Both the position numbers and the translations under genes were made by a program. The notes under the pieces were generated by a model. That model made no database searches and was not told the origin of the DNA. It was given only the letters and a program-made list of their open reading frames with translations. Below, one piece after another: positions 1 to 7,441 of a DNA stretch of 37,072 nucleotides. Numbering within the stretch: position 1 is the first letter of the stretch; each line of letters starts with the position of its first letter. Origin of the DNA: Hyphomicrobiales bacterium (GTDB lineage Bacteria > Pseudomonadota > Alphaproteobacteria > Rhizobiales > Xanthobacteraceae); contig WHTP01000056.1 of NCBI GenBank assembly GCA_009377695.1, forward strand, positions 1 through 37,072, written 5' to 3'.

Positions 1-73
1 GTGGTCCGATTCTAACATTCGCATCCCTTCTCAGCGGGCGACTTTGCGAATGTTAGAATCAAAGGACCACTAG
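1..73. repeat. CTAG-bounded palindrome, first hairpin of a bipartite element (cut by window edge)
   Basis: The sequence folds into a long imperfect hairpin. The outer stem is GTGGTCC (1-7) with GGACCAC (64-70), closed by TAG at 71-73; the matching leading CTA lies outside the window. The inner stem is GATTCTAACATTCGCA (8-23) with its complement ending at 60. An unpaired AAA at 61-63 separates the two stems on the 3' side. This layout matches the repeats at 18644-18808, 18936-19101 and 23724-23890, but the inner arm sequence is different. It is followed by a 13-bp linker and a second CTAG-bounded unit. The family is not one I can name. Confidence 0.8.
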
Positions 74-86
74 CAAATATAAGCTG

Positions 87-148
87 CTAGTGGAGTTTTG
101 GATTTGACATTCGCTTTGGGAGTCTGCGGTCAACGGGGTATCCACTAG
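87..148. repeat. Decayed second hairpin of the bipartite CTAG element
   Basis: Starts with CTAGTGGA (87-94) and ends with the complement TCCACTAG (141-148), so the outer stem is intact. The 5' half continues with a T-rich bulge and an arm like those of the other copies, but the 3' inner arm is missing, which suggests an internal deletion. The linker to the first hairpin (74-86) begins CAAAT, like the linker at 23799-23812. The terminal CTAG contributes the TAG stop codon (145-147, minus strand) of the adjacent solute-binding protein gene. Confidence 0.65.
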
Positions 149-1803
149 CGTCGGGTCACCAGCGCCGCCAGATTCAAGGGACCGCGGCCGTGGCTTTTCT
201 CCAGGCCCCAATCGGGAATGCCCTTGCGCACAAACCAAACAGAGCCGGATGAGAAGAAGCCGGGACCATACGCGCGGCCGTGGACGAGCTCGGCAAGATC
301 AGCCGTCGCTTCCATATATTCCTCGACCGTATCCGCCGCCGAAGCCCGTTTGAGGGCGCGAATGACATCGGGGTCGTGCTTGGGGCCCCAGTTTTGGTTG
401 GGCCCATAGACGGAATATGAACCGGCGAGGGACGTGAAGCGCCCGCCGGAGCCAAAGAACAGGATGGTATTGACGTGCTCGCCGGTGGCACGGCGGCGGT
501 TGCGCTCTGTAACGGTGACGCGCGCCACGACTGCGTTGAAGCCCACAGCGTTTAGCATCTGCTGTGCGGCCTCGGCAAACGCGCCCTCTTCAGGGTACGA
601 CACGTTATACTCTAGTCGGATTGTCGGCTTCTTGCTGGCGGAATAGCCGGCGGCGGCCAACAGCTTGCTTGCCTTGGCTGGATCGTATGGATAGGGCGTT
701 CCGCATGCCTTCGCGAACCGCAGATTCTTCGTTGAGATTTCGGTCGATGGTGGCCAAGAGCAGCCCCACGGCTTGAGACCGACACCGTTCCAGATCGCCT
801 CAGCGATGAGTTTGTGGTCGATCGCGTAAGCGGCCGCCTGGCGCACTCTCACATCATGGAACACGTTGTCCTTGCGGTCGCTCTGAAAGAAATAGAAGCC
901 GATCATGTTCGCGTCGGGCTTGTAGTAGACCTTCGCTCCGACGGATTTGGCTTGATCCAGCAGGTCGCGGCTGCCGGAGATGATGTCGAATTGTCCGGTG
1001 CGGAACTGGTTCATCCGCGTTCCGGTCTCCAGTACCTCGCGGATTTCGATCCGGTCATAGACCGGGCAACCGAGCAGAGGGTCCTTGCGATCCGCGACCA
1101 GCGTAATGAACTCTTTGGCCTGCCGGCCGACGACGCGGTAGGGACCGGCTGCCAGCGGCTTGGCGCGGAAACGGTCGAACGCCTCCTCCGAAATCTCGCC
1201 GTTCGAGTGATAAGCCTTGGATGTCACGTAGAACGGAAAAACCGCGGTGGATATTTCAATGTCGAACGTCGGTGAGCCATGAGCGAAATCGAACTGAACA
1301 GTCTTGCGGTCGATCACCTTGGCGGTCACGCCGATGCCAGCCAGCGTGCCGGAGATCTGGGGATCGGCGAACTTGCTCTTGGCAAGCGCGAGAGAGAAAA
1401 CGATATCCTCGGCGGTGATCGGTGCGCCGTCATTGAACGTCAGTCCATCGCGGAGCTTGACCACCAGTCCCTTGGCGCCCGGCAGGTACGACCAGGACTC
1501 GGCAGCACCGTAGGCCGCGTCAATACGTTCCTCCTTCGGATCGGCGCCGATCAACGGCATCTGGTGAAGCCGGGTAAACGTCGTGGAGCTGAAACGCGTC
1601 TCGGCCGGATGGGACGAGTAGGATTCGCCCCCCGACACCATGGCGATCCGCAGGATCGGCTGCCGCGCCGGACAGCCATCCAGCGATGTCGAATGCTGAG
1701 CTGCCAGCGGAGTTGCAAAGCCGCAAACAGCCGCGACCACAATCGCGGTCACCAGGCCGATCGATGGCCATGTCACATCGCGGTCTGAGCTATGCGTCGA
1801 CAT
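145..1803 (-). CDS. ABC transporter solute-binding protein, family 5 (peptide/nickel/opine type), copy 1
   Basis: A 552-residue periplasmic binding protein of the SBP_bac_5 (DppA/OppA) family, which delivers a solute to the inner-membrane transporter. ATG at 1801-1803 is chosen because AAGGAG lies just upstream; an in-frame start further out at 1845 lacks this. The N-terminus has a hydrophobic signal segment (about residues 15-35) ending in an LAA cleavage-like site. Family features are the FNDG-TAEDI segment and the IDHKL region. It is clearly homologous to the protein at 9361-11013; both keep four shared cysteines (contexts CPAR, LGCP, WGC, ACGTP) that could form two disulfides. It is last in a leftward run of six genes from 7019. 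The TAG stop lies within the terminus of a palindromic repeat. The solute is unknown; peptides, opines or another polar organic compound all fit. Confidence 0.9.
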   Translation of the reverse strand: MSTHSSDRDVTWPSIGLVTAIVVAAVCGFATPLAAQHSTSLDGCPARQPILRIAMVSGGESYSSHPAETRFSSTTFTRLHQMPLIGADPKEERIDAAYGAAESWSYLPGAKGLVVKLRDGLTFNDGAPITAEDIVFSLALAKSKFADPQISGTLAGIGVTAKVIDRKTVQFDFAHGSPTFDIEISTAVFPFYVTSKAYHSNGEISEEAFDRFRAKPLAAGPYRVVGRQAKEFITLVADRKDPLLGCPVYDRIEIREVLETGTRMNQFRTGQFDIISGSRDLLDQAKSVGAKVYYKPDANMIGFYFFQSDRKDNVFHDVRVRQAAAYAIDHKLIAEAIWNGVGLKPWGCSWPPSTEISTKNLRFAKACGTPYPYDPAKASKLLAAAGYSASKKPTIRLEYNVSYPEEGAFAEAAQQMLNAVGFNAVVARVTVTERNRRRATGEHVNTILFFGSGGRFTSLAGSYSVYGPNQNWGPKHDPDVIRALKRASAADTVEEYMEATADLAELVHGRAYGPGFFSSGSVWFVRKGIPDWGLEKSHGRGPLNLAALVTRR

Positions 1804-1851
1804 CGTACACTCCTTCTGTTCAATCCGATCGTGCGGACGCGGCAACGATGC

Positions 1852-2865
1852 TTAGATTTCTTTGCGCAGGGCCCTTGCGGCCTCGACCATGACTTTCAGC
1901 TTCTGAGTCGCGAGCTCTCTGCTGATGGTCATGAGGCCGCAATCGGGCGCGAGCCAGACCTGAGTGGGTGACAGGTGCTCGAGCACGCCGGCCACTCGGC
2001 GCTTGACCGAGTCCATGGACGGCGCGGGGCTATTGCCGGGGTCGATGCAACCGAACATCACAATCCGGTCGCCGCACGCCTTGAGCACCTGCGGATCGAA
2101 CTGGCTGCGGCCGAACTCGACCGTGAAGCCGCTGATCTTGGTCTTCATCAATTCGGGCAGGATGCCGTTGTATTTGTATTCATGCTGGAGAGGGCGGCCG
2201 AGCCCCGGATAGCCGTAGCAGAGATGAACCAGCGTCGGCACCGTGATGCCCTGCAGGCAGCGGTCGAGAGCCCGGGCGCCGTAGTCGCGGACCTTGTCAT
2301 GGTAGCGCGTCATTGCGGGCTCATCGATCTGGATCACGTTGCAGCCCGCGGCCTGGATGTCCAACAGCTCCTGATTCAGCGCAGCCGCGATATCGAGCGC
2401 CATCTCCGCTTCGTCGTCGTAGAACTCGTTCAACGTGCTGTCGATCACGGTCATTGGACCGGGAACCTGTATCTTCAGCGGACGATCGGTATGCGCCTTT
2501 GCGAAACGGGCGTCCTCGACCGCCGCCGGGGCGCGACGCGTGATCTTTCCGACGATCCGCGGCACCATCTGATTCATGATGCGATTGCGGTATCGCTCTT
2601 TCATCGCGAGGTTTTGGGTATCAACTCCGTTCCACTGACCGGCGATGTGGAAGATGAATCCTTCTCGGCGCTGCTCGCCGTCGGTCACGACATCGAGGCC
2701 GAGGTTCTCCTGGTGTCGCAGCACAAGGATTGTCGCGTCGTCGCACGCTTCCTGCATGTTTTCGGGCGGCACGACGAAGGCGGCGCGGGTGACGCTGGTC
2801 TTCGCGAGCCATTGCGGCCGCGGGAAACTGCCGATGCTGGTCGTCGCCAGGGGTGCAAGCTGCAT
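1852..2865 (-). CDS. Core-type cobalamin-independent methionine synthase (MetE C-terminal-like) zinc protein
   Basis: A 337-residue protein corresponding to the catalytic C-terminal half of MetE, with no N-terminal MetE domain. It begins with the MetE-like TTSIGSFPRP segment. The expected zinc ligands are visible: H214 and C216 in HLCYG, E250 in TVEFG and C309 in PDCGL. QIDEPA (about residues 179-184) is also conserved. This superfamily carries out zinc-thiolate alkyl transfer: methionine synthesis from a methyl donor, or C-S bond making and breaking as in epoxyalkane:coenzyme M transferase. Start ATG at 2863-2865 has GGAGA upstream. It lies between the E1 beta gene (54-bp gap) and the binding protein gene (48-bp gap). 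Its place in a catabolic transport operon argues for a substrate-specific role rather than housekeeping methionine synthesis; that is inference. Confidence 0.85.
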   Translation of the reverse strand: MQLAPLATTSIGSFPRPQWLAKTSVTRAAFVVPPENMQEACDDATILVLRHQENLGLDVVTDGEQRREGFIFHIAGQWNGVDTQNLAMKERYRNRIMNQMVPRIVGKITRRAPAAVEDARFAKAHTDRPLKIQVPGPMTVIDSTLNEFYDDEAEMALDIAAALNQELLDIQAAGCNVIQIDEPAMTRYHDKVRDYGARALDRCLQGITVPTLVHLCYGYPGLGRPLQHEYKYNGILPELMKTKISGFTVEFGRSQFDPQVLKACGDRIVMFGCIDPGNSPAPSMDSVKRRVAGVLEHLSPTQVWLAPDCGLMTISRELATQKLKVMVEAARALRKEI

Positions 2866-2919
2866 GTCGGTCTCCGTCCCTATTGTTATTTTCTGACATC
2901 GATGCTGGCTCTGCGGCGG

Positions 2920-3888
2920 TTAGTTCACCAACTCCTTTGCTGCCGCAACGATCTTGTCGACCCTGGGAAGCAGATGCTGCTCGAGCGGCGGACTGAGCGG
3001 CACTGGCACGGCCGGGAAGTTGAGCCGCCTGGCCGGCTTTTTGAGCAGGCCAAAACCGCGGTCGGTGAAGATGCTCGCCACCTCTGACGCGACGCTTGCG
3101 GCGGGATAGCATTCGTCCGCGATTACGAGCCTTCCCGTTTTGGCGACTGACTCGCAGATCGTGTCGGCATCGAGCGGCGTGAGCGTTCTGAGGTCGATAA
3201 CCTCGGCGTCGATGCTCGCGTTTGCGAGTTGAGTTGCCGCCTCCAGACAGCGCACCAGATCGATCGAATAGCCGACGAGGGTCACGTCTTTACCCTTACG
3301 CACGACGGCGGCCTTGCCAAGCGGCAGCGATGTGCCGCCATTGCTCGGCTGCTTCTCCTCGAATAGCAGCGGATGATCGATCCAAAACGTCGGCCGCTCG
3401 CTGTCTTTTGCGGCTGAGAGCAGCCCCTTCACGTCCGAAGCGCGTGCCGGCGCGATGACCTGCAAGCCGGCTGCCTGCATGAGCATGGCCTGTGGACGCG
3501 CGGAGTGTTGCGCGGCGCCGGATATGCGAATTCCGACGAGCGCATGAAATATGATCGGGACTTTGACTTGCCCGCCGCTCATGTAGGAGATGTTCGGCGC
3601 CTCGTTGACGATCTGCGGCCACGCTTCAAATGCAAAGCTGCCGGTGCCGATGGTGACGATGGGGTAAAGACCCGCCATCGCCGCGCCGATGCCCATTCCG
3701 CAAAAGCCGAGTTCGGCGATTGGCGTGCGCAGGATGCGCGGCTCAAACTCGTCGTGCAGCGGCTTGACGTGCTTGGCGTGAAGCAAACCGCCGAAGCCGG
3801 CGCCGCCAATGATGATGACACGCTCGTCGTCGCGCATTAGGTCGCCGACCGCTTTGATCTTGGCTTCACCGAAGGTAATGTCCGTCAT
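2920..3888 (-). CDS. Thiamine-diphosphate-dependent 2-oxoacid/acetoin dehydrogenase-like E1 beta subunit, copy 1 (divergent)
   Basis: A 322-residue protein with the transketolase-like pyrimidine-binding and C-terminal domains of E1 beta (PdhB/AcoB). The catalytic glutamate is kept at E59 (TPIAELGF), as are the MSGGQ and AQHS segments. It differs from normal E1 beta: the usual GEDVA near residue 29 is replaced by GGAGF, and the conserved F-DF segment before the Q-N helix reads FAFEAW. Start ATG at 3886-3888 has AGGA upstream. It follows the E1 alpha gene by 30 bp, as expected for an alpha2beta2 enzyme. The paralogue at 12001-12975 is canonical at these sites, so this pair probably has changed chemistry or partners. 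No E2 or E3 is encoded nearby. Confidence 0.88.
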   Translation of the reverse strand: MTDITFGEAKIKAVGDLMRDDERVIIIGGAGFGGLLHAKHVKPLHDEFEPRILRTPIAELGFCGMGIGAAMAGLYPIVTIGTGSFAFEAWPQIVNEAPNISYMSGGQVKVPIIFHALVGIRISGAAQHSARPQAMLMQAAGLQVIAPARASDVKGLLSAAKDSERPTFWIDHPLLFEEKQPSNGGTSLPLGKAAVVRKGKDVTLVGYSIDLVRCLEAATQLANASIDAEVIDLRTLTPLDADTICESVAKTGRLVIADECYPAASVASEVASIFTDRGFGLLKKPARRLNFPAVPVPLSPPLEQHLLPRVDKIVAAAKELVN

Positions 3889-3918
3889 GACCGTACTCGT
3901 CCTGGAGTTTTGAGGGGA

Positions 3919-4947
3919 TTACTGAGGCCAGACGTGCGTCAGCGCCGTCTGAGAGTCGGGGAAGGGGCTCTCATTCGCGAACTTGACGGCTTGATCGATC
4001 TCGTCCTGGACGGCGGCATCGATCGTACTCAAGTCACGCTCGCTGACTATGCCGACCGCGAGCATTTCGCGCGCAACGCTGAGCACTGGATCATTGCGTT
4101 CGAACCAGGCCGCAAGATGTGCGTACTTCTCGGGGACCTCGCGGGTCCAGGCGTGCCGGATGTCGGTTCGGCCGGTGACGAGCGTTGGCCATTGGCCGCC
4201 CGGCCAGGTTTCGGTGCGGACCTCCATGAAAGTGGCGCCGCCACCGCTCACGGCGCGAGCCCGCGCCGTCTTGGCTGCATTCCAGACCGCGCCAAGATCC
4301 GATCCGTCGACGATGGTCGTGGCAATATTCATCGACTTGGCGAGGTCGGTCAGCTCGAAGATCGACAAATTCGGCGCGTGGTAGCCGGCTTGGCCCGGCG
4401 TGCGCTCGACCTCGGCGGTGTTGTTCTCGCAGATGAATAGAACAGGCAGCTTCCACAGCGCGGCGAGGTTCAGCGCCTCATAGGCGGCACCTTCCTCCAT
4501 CGCGCCCTCGCCAAAAAAGACCGCGCTGACGTTGGGCTGTTGCCGGTGCTTGAACGCATAAGCCGTTCCGGTGGAGATCGGCAGGATGCCCGCGACAATG
4601 CCTGAGCTCAGCGGGAAATTAAGATCGGGAGCACAGCCATGCAGCGTACCCGCCTTGCCTCCGGCGTAGCCCGTGGCCTTGCCGAGAATCTCAGCGAAGG
4701 CCTTCTTTGGGTCCGCTCCACGGGCCAACAGGTGACCATGATTGCGGTGCGTGCTGTGGACGAAGTCGCCCTTGTCCAGCACGGCCATGACGCCGACGCC
4801 AGTCGCTTCCTGGCCGATATAGACATGGAAGTGGCCGGGCACCTGGCCCTTGTGCGCGGCAGCGATGCAGGCCTCCTCGAAACGCCGGATCAGCAGCATT
4901 TTTCTGAACGCCTGAAGGCAGTCATCGCGGGACAACACGGGAATCAT
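3919..4947 (-). CDS. Thiamine-diphosphate-dependent dehydrogenase-like E1 alpha subunit, copy 1 (divergent)
   Basis: A 342-residue E1 alpha (PdhA/AcoA) homologue that should bind thiamine diphosphate with the beta subunit at 2920-3888. Start ATG at 4945-4947 is preceded by AAGGAG; a TTG 18 bases further out is in frame, but that ribosome site lies downstream of it. THRNHGH and ARGADP are typical of the family. The diphosphate/Mg motif reads GEG (146-148) instead of GDG, with the distal ENN at 174-176. The C-terminal loop that normally contains a GH pair and DP...YR is replaced by a tryptophan/glycine-rich segment (WPGGQWP). The paralogue at 11010-11993 keeps the normal residues. It is 42 bp downstream of the ATPase gene in the same leftward operon. 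Confidence 0.88.
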   Translation of the reverse strand: MIPVLSRDDCLQAFRKMLLIRRFEEACIAAAHKGQVPGHFHVYIGQEATGVGVMAVLDKGDFVHSTHRNHGHLLARGADPKKAFAEILGKATGYAGGKAGTLHGCAPDLNFPLSSGIVAGILPISTGTAYAFKHRQQPNVSAVFFGEGAMEEGAAYEALNLAALWKLPVLFICENNTAEVERTPGQAGYHAPNLSIFELTDLAKSMNIATTIVDGSDLGAVWNAAKTARARAVSGGGATFMEVRTETWPGGQWPTLVTGRTDIRHAWTREVPEKYAHLAAWFERNDPVLSVAREMLAVGIVSERDLSTIDAAVQDEIDQAVKFANESPFPDSQTALTHVWPQ

Positions 4948-4989
4948 GAACGCCGCTCCTTGCAATCGAGTTCGAATACGCGCGTCAGA

Positions 4990-5997
4990 TCAGTAGAGGT
5001 GGCAAGCGGTCCAATGGTTAGGCCCCACCTGCTTCCATTCCGGTTCGACTTCAGAACATACCGGCTTGGCGAAGGGACATCGCGTGTGCAGCCGGCATCC
5101 GCCCGGAATATCGGTCGCGGCAGCGACATCGTTCCGCAGCATGACGTCCTTGCGTTCGATATCGGGATGATCCGGCAAGGCTGCGGTGAACAACGCCTGC
5201 GTATAAGGATGCATCGGATTGCCGAATAGCTCCTCGGATTCCGACAGCTCCATCATGCGACCGAGATACATGACGCCGACCATCTGGCTCATGTAGCGCA
5301 CGGTTCCGAGATGGTGAGCAATGAACAGATAACTGAAGCCTTGGACTTCCTGCAGTGACTTGAGCAGGTTCATGATCTGGGCACGGATCGACACATCGAG
5401 CGAGGATACTGGCTCGTCGAGGATGATCAGGCGCGGAGACGAGGCGATAGCGCGGGCGATCGCCACGCGCTGGCGCTGGCCGCCGCTGAATTCATGCGGG
5501 AAGTTGTCGACGTCCTCGGCCCGGAGCCCGACCTGCTGGAGCGCTGCCTGGGCCCGCTCGCGCCGTTCCCTGCGGTCGATGCTTGAATTGAGCAGCAGCG
5601 GCTCGGTGATGAAGTGGCCGACGCGCAGGCGTGGATTCATCGAGCTGTAGGGATCCTGGAAGACGGCCTGTACCGCGGACCGATAGGCACGTGTCTCCTG
5701 CTCGTCGATGTCCTCCAGGCTCCGGCCTTGCCACAGGATGCTGCCGCTGGTTGGCGTCTCGACCTTGAGGACGGCACGGGCCGTGGTCGTCTTGCCGCAT
5801 CCGGATTCGCCAACGATGCTGAACGTCTCTCCCTCATTCACATCGAATGACACGCCATCGACCGCTTTCAGGGTCAGAGTCTTGCGCCGCAGCAGGGGGC
5901 CGCGCCGCACGTTGAAGAAGACGTGCAGGTCGTTGACCCGAAGCATGGGCGGACCGTTGGTGGCGACGCCCACCGCAGTGGCTTGTGCCGTTGTCAT
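4990..5997 (-). CDS. ABC transporter ATP-binding protein, DppF/OppF type
   Basis: A 335-residue ATPase of the peptide/nickel importer family. Walker A is GESGCGKT (about 63-70), the signature is FSGGQRQR, and Walker B is LIILDEP. The switch histidine is present in AHHLG, where the usual HD reads HH. The C-terminal oligopeptide-transporter extension contains the cysteine-rich RCPFAKPVC segment. ATG at 5995-5997 overlaps the stop of the upstream ATPase by 4 bp (ATGA), indicating translational coupling; the longer open frame upstream of it lies within that neighbour and is not used. It should pair with the DppD-type ATPase and drive the permeases encoded on the opposite arm (7442-9317). Confidence 0.93.
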   Translation of the reverse strand: MTTAQATAVGVATNGPPMLRVNDLHVFFNVRRGPLLRRKTLTLKAVDGVSFDVNEGETFSIVGESGCGKTTTARAVLKVETPTSGSILWQGRSLEDIDEQETRAYRSAVQAVFQDPYSSMNPRLRVGHFITEPLLLNSSIDRRERRERAQAALQQVGLRAEDVDNFPHEFSGGQRQRVAIARAIASSPRLIILDEPVSSLDVSIRAQIMNLLKSLQEVQGFSYLFIAHHLGTVRYMSQMVGVMYLGRMMELSESEELFGNPMHPYTQALFTAALPDHPDIERKDVMLRNDVAAATDIPGGCRLHTRCPFAKPVCSEVEPEWKQVGPNHWTACHLY

Positions 5998-7019
5998 GCC
6001 CCGGCCCTTGCCGAAGCATCGGTGCTGTCCTGGTGCCTGTGGGCGCCTGCGTATACCTCTTGCGCGCGAAAGCACTCGGCGGTGTGCCCGGGTGCCACCG
6101 TCGTGAGTGGTGGCGGGGCCACATGGCACTGCTGAATAGCGAAGGTACAGCGGGGTGCAAACGGACAACCCGGATGTTCGACATATCCACTCGATGGCGC
6201 GCCGGGGATTGCATGCAAACGATCGACACGGATGTCGACTTTCGGCACGGCCTCAAGCAGGGCCACGGTGTAGGGATGCGCCGGCCGATTGAAGATCTCG
6301 CGCACCGCGGCGTATTCGACAATCCGGCCCGCGTACATCACGGCGACATCATCGCACATCCTCGCAATGATCCCGAAATCATGCGTGATGAAGAGCAGTG
6401 CGAGATTGAGCTCCCGCTGCAGCGTGCGAAGCAAGTCCAGGTATTGGGCTTGGATCGTTGTGTCGAGCGCCGTCGTCGCTTCGTCGGCGATCAGCAGTTT
6501 TGGTTGACACGCGATCGCAATCGCTCCCACCACACGCTGGCGCATGCCTCCGCTGAACTGGTGAGGGTAGTCCCTGACGCGAGCCTCGGGCGATGGAACG
6601 CGAACGCGCCGCAAGCTCTCGACGACTTTCGCGAGCTGCGCTTCGCCGGACAAGCGCTGATGAATTCGAACGGACTCAGCGATCTGATAGCCGATACTGA
6701 ACACCGGATTGAGGCTGGCGATCGGATCTTGCAGGATGATCGCGATGCTTCCGCCGCGAATGCGGCGCATCTCGCGCTCGGATTTCTCGAGCAACTCCTC
6801 GCCGTCGAAGCGGATCGAGCCGCCCACAATCCTCGCGTAGGGCTGCGGCACCAGCCGCAGAATTGAGAGCGCGGTCATCGACTTACCGCTGCCCGACTCG
6901 CCGACGATGCCGAGGCTCTTTCCGGTATCCAGCTTGAAGCCGACGCCTTTGACGGCCCTGTTGACGCCACGGCGACTTGTCAGATGCGTTCTGAGGTCGG
7001 TGACTTCGAGCAGGGCCAC
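5994..7019 (-). CDS. ABC transporter ATP-binding protein, DppD/OppD type
   Basis: A 341-residue ATPase with Walker A GESGSGKS (about 40-47), signature FSGGMRQR, Walker B LLIADEA, switch histidine in THDFG and a C-terminal CPFAPRC oligopeptide extension. The GTG at 7017-7019 is chosen because GGGGAGG (7026-7032, minus strand) sits six bases upstream and the protein then starts directly with the typical LLEVTDLRT. The open frame extends to 7169 but has no ribosome site there. It is the first gene of the leftward operon and divergent from the permease gene at 7442. Confidence 0.92.
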   Translation of the reverse strand: MALLEVTDLRTHLTSRRGVNRAVKGVGFKLDTGKSLGIVGESGSGKSMTALSILRLVPQPYARIVGGSIRFDGEELLEKSEREMRRIRGGSIAIILQDPIASLNPVFSIGYQIAESVRIHQRLSGEAQLAKVVESLRRVRVPSPEARVRDYPHQFSGGMRQRVVGAIAIACQPKLLIADEATTALDTTIQAQYLDLLRTLQRELNLALLFITHDFGIIARMCDDVAVMYAGRIVEYAAVREIFNRPAHPYTVALLEAVPKVDIRVDRLHAIPGAPSSGYVEHPGCPFAPRCTFAIQQCHVAPPPLTTVAPGHTAECFRAQEVYAGAHRHQDSTDASARAGA

Positions 7020-7305
7020 CCACAGCCTCCCCAAACACTTATTGCTTTTGCAATTGCTTTTTGCAGCCCACTGACTGCCACGGACGTTGTCGTGCGCAAT
7101 TGCGTTTCCCGGCCAGAGACTAATGTTCGGGGCGCCGGCGTCAAGCTTGACCGATTTCAGATCAACCATGCGCTGAAGGATTTCGGGTGAATGTCGGCCA
7201 ACGTGGCGTGATGCATTCCACGGCGGATGCGCCGTATCGTGGGGCCCGCAACTACCATCGGACCAACAGCCCGCGTCAAACCGCCGCCCGGACGCACCGG
7301 TTTCG

Positions 7306-7333
7306 TTGACAACCTTTCAAGCTTGGTTACGCT
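7306..7333 (+). promoter_or_regulatory. Candidate sigma-70-type promoter for the rightward arm
   Basis: A perfect TTGACA (7306-7311) is followed after 16 bp by TACGCT (7328-7333), a weak -10 match. It lies about 100 bp ahead of the permease gene. The call rests on sequence match alone. Confidence 0.35.
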
Positions 7334-7429
7334 GACCGCAAAGCCTGAGCGCGGATAGAACGCTTCGGCGGTGAGCGCTGCACCGAATGCAGAGGCATTG
7401 GTGCGCGCTCGGAGGAAGCGTAGCGGCCA

Positions 7430-7436
7430 GGGGAGG
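7430..7436 (+). promoter_or_regulatory. Strong ribosome binding site that points to a non-ATG start
   Basis: GGGGAGG stands five bases ahead of an ATC codon at 7442-7444. No ATG, GTG or TTG exists in frame between the TAG at 7421-7423 and the GTG at 7463, and that GTG has no ribosome site. The spacing therefore favours ATC as initiator. Confidence 0.6.
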
Positions 7437-7441
7437 TTGCC

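Larger units (their letters stand above)
7020..7441. promoter_or_regulatory. Divergent control region between the two arms of the ABC/E1 locus
   Basis: A 422-bp gap between divergent operons with no convincing gene; open frames crossing it look like chance reading. It must hold promoters for both arms. It contains GCAATTGC at 7050-7057 and the perfect palindrome CGCAATTGCG at 7095-7104, centred 46 bp apart on the side nearest the leftward operon, which could be operator sites. A candidate rightward promoter lies at 7306-7333. No regulator gene is adjacent. Confidence 0.5.

Noticed and set aside
1975-3087. Plus-strand open frame of 370 codons
   Set aside because: It lies opposite the MetE-like and E1 beta genes, which carry clear catalytic motifs; high GC keeps antisense frames open. 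No ribosome site or recognisable domain.
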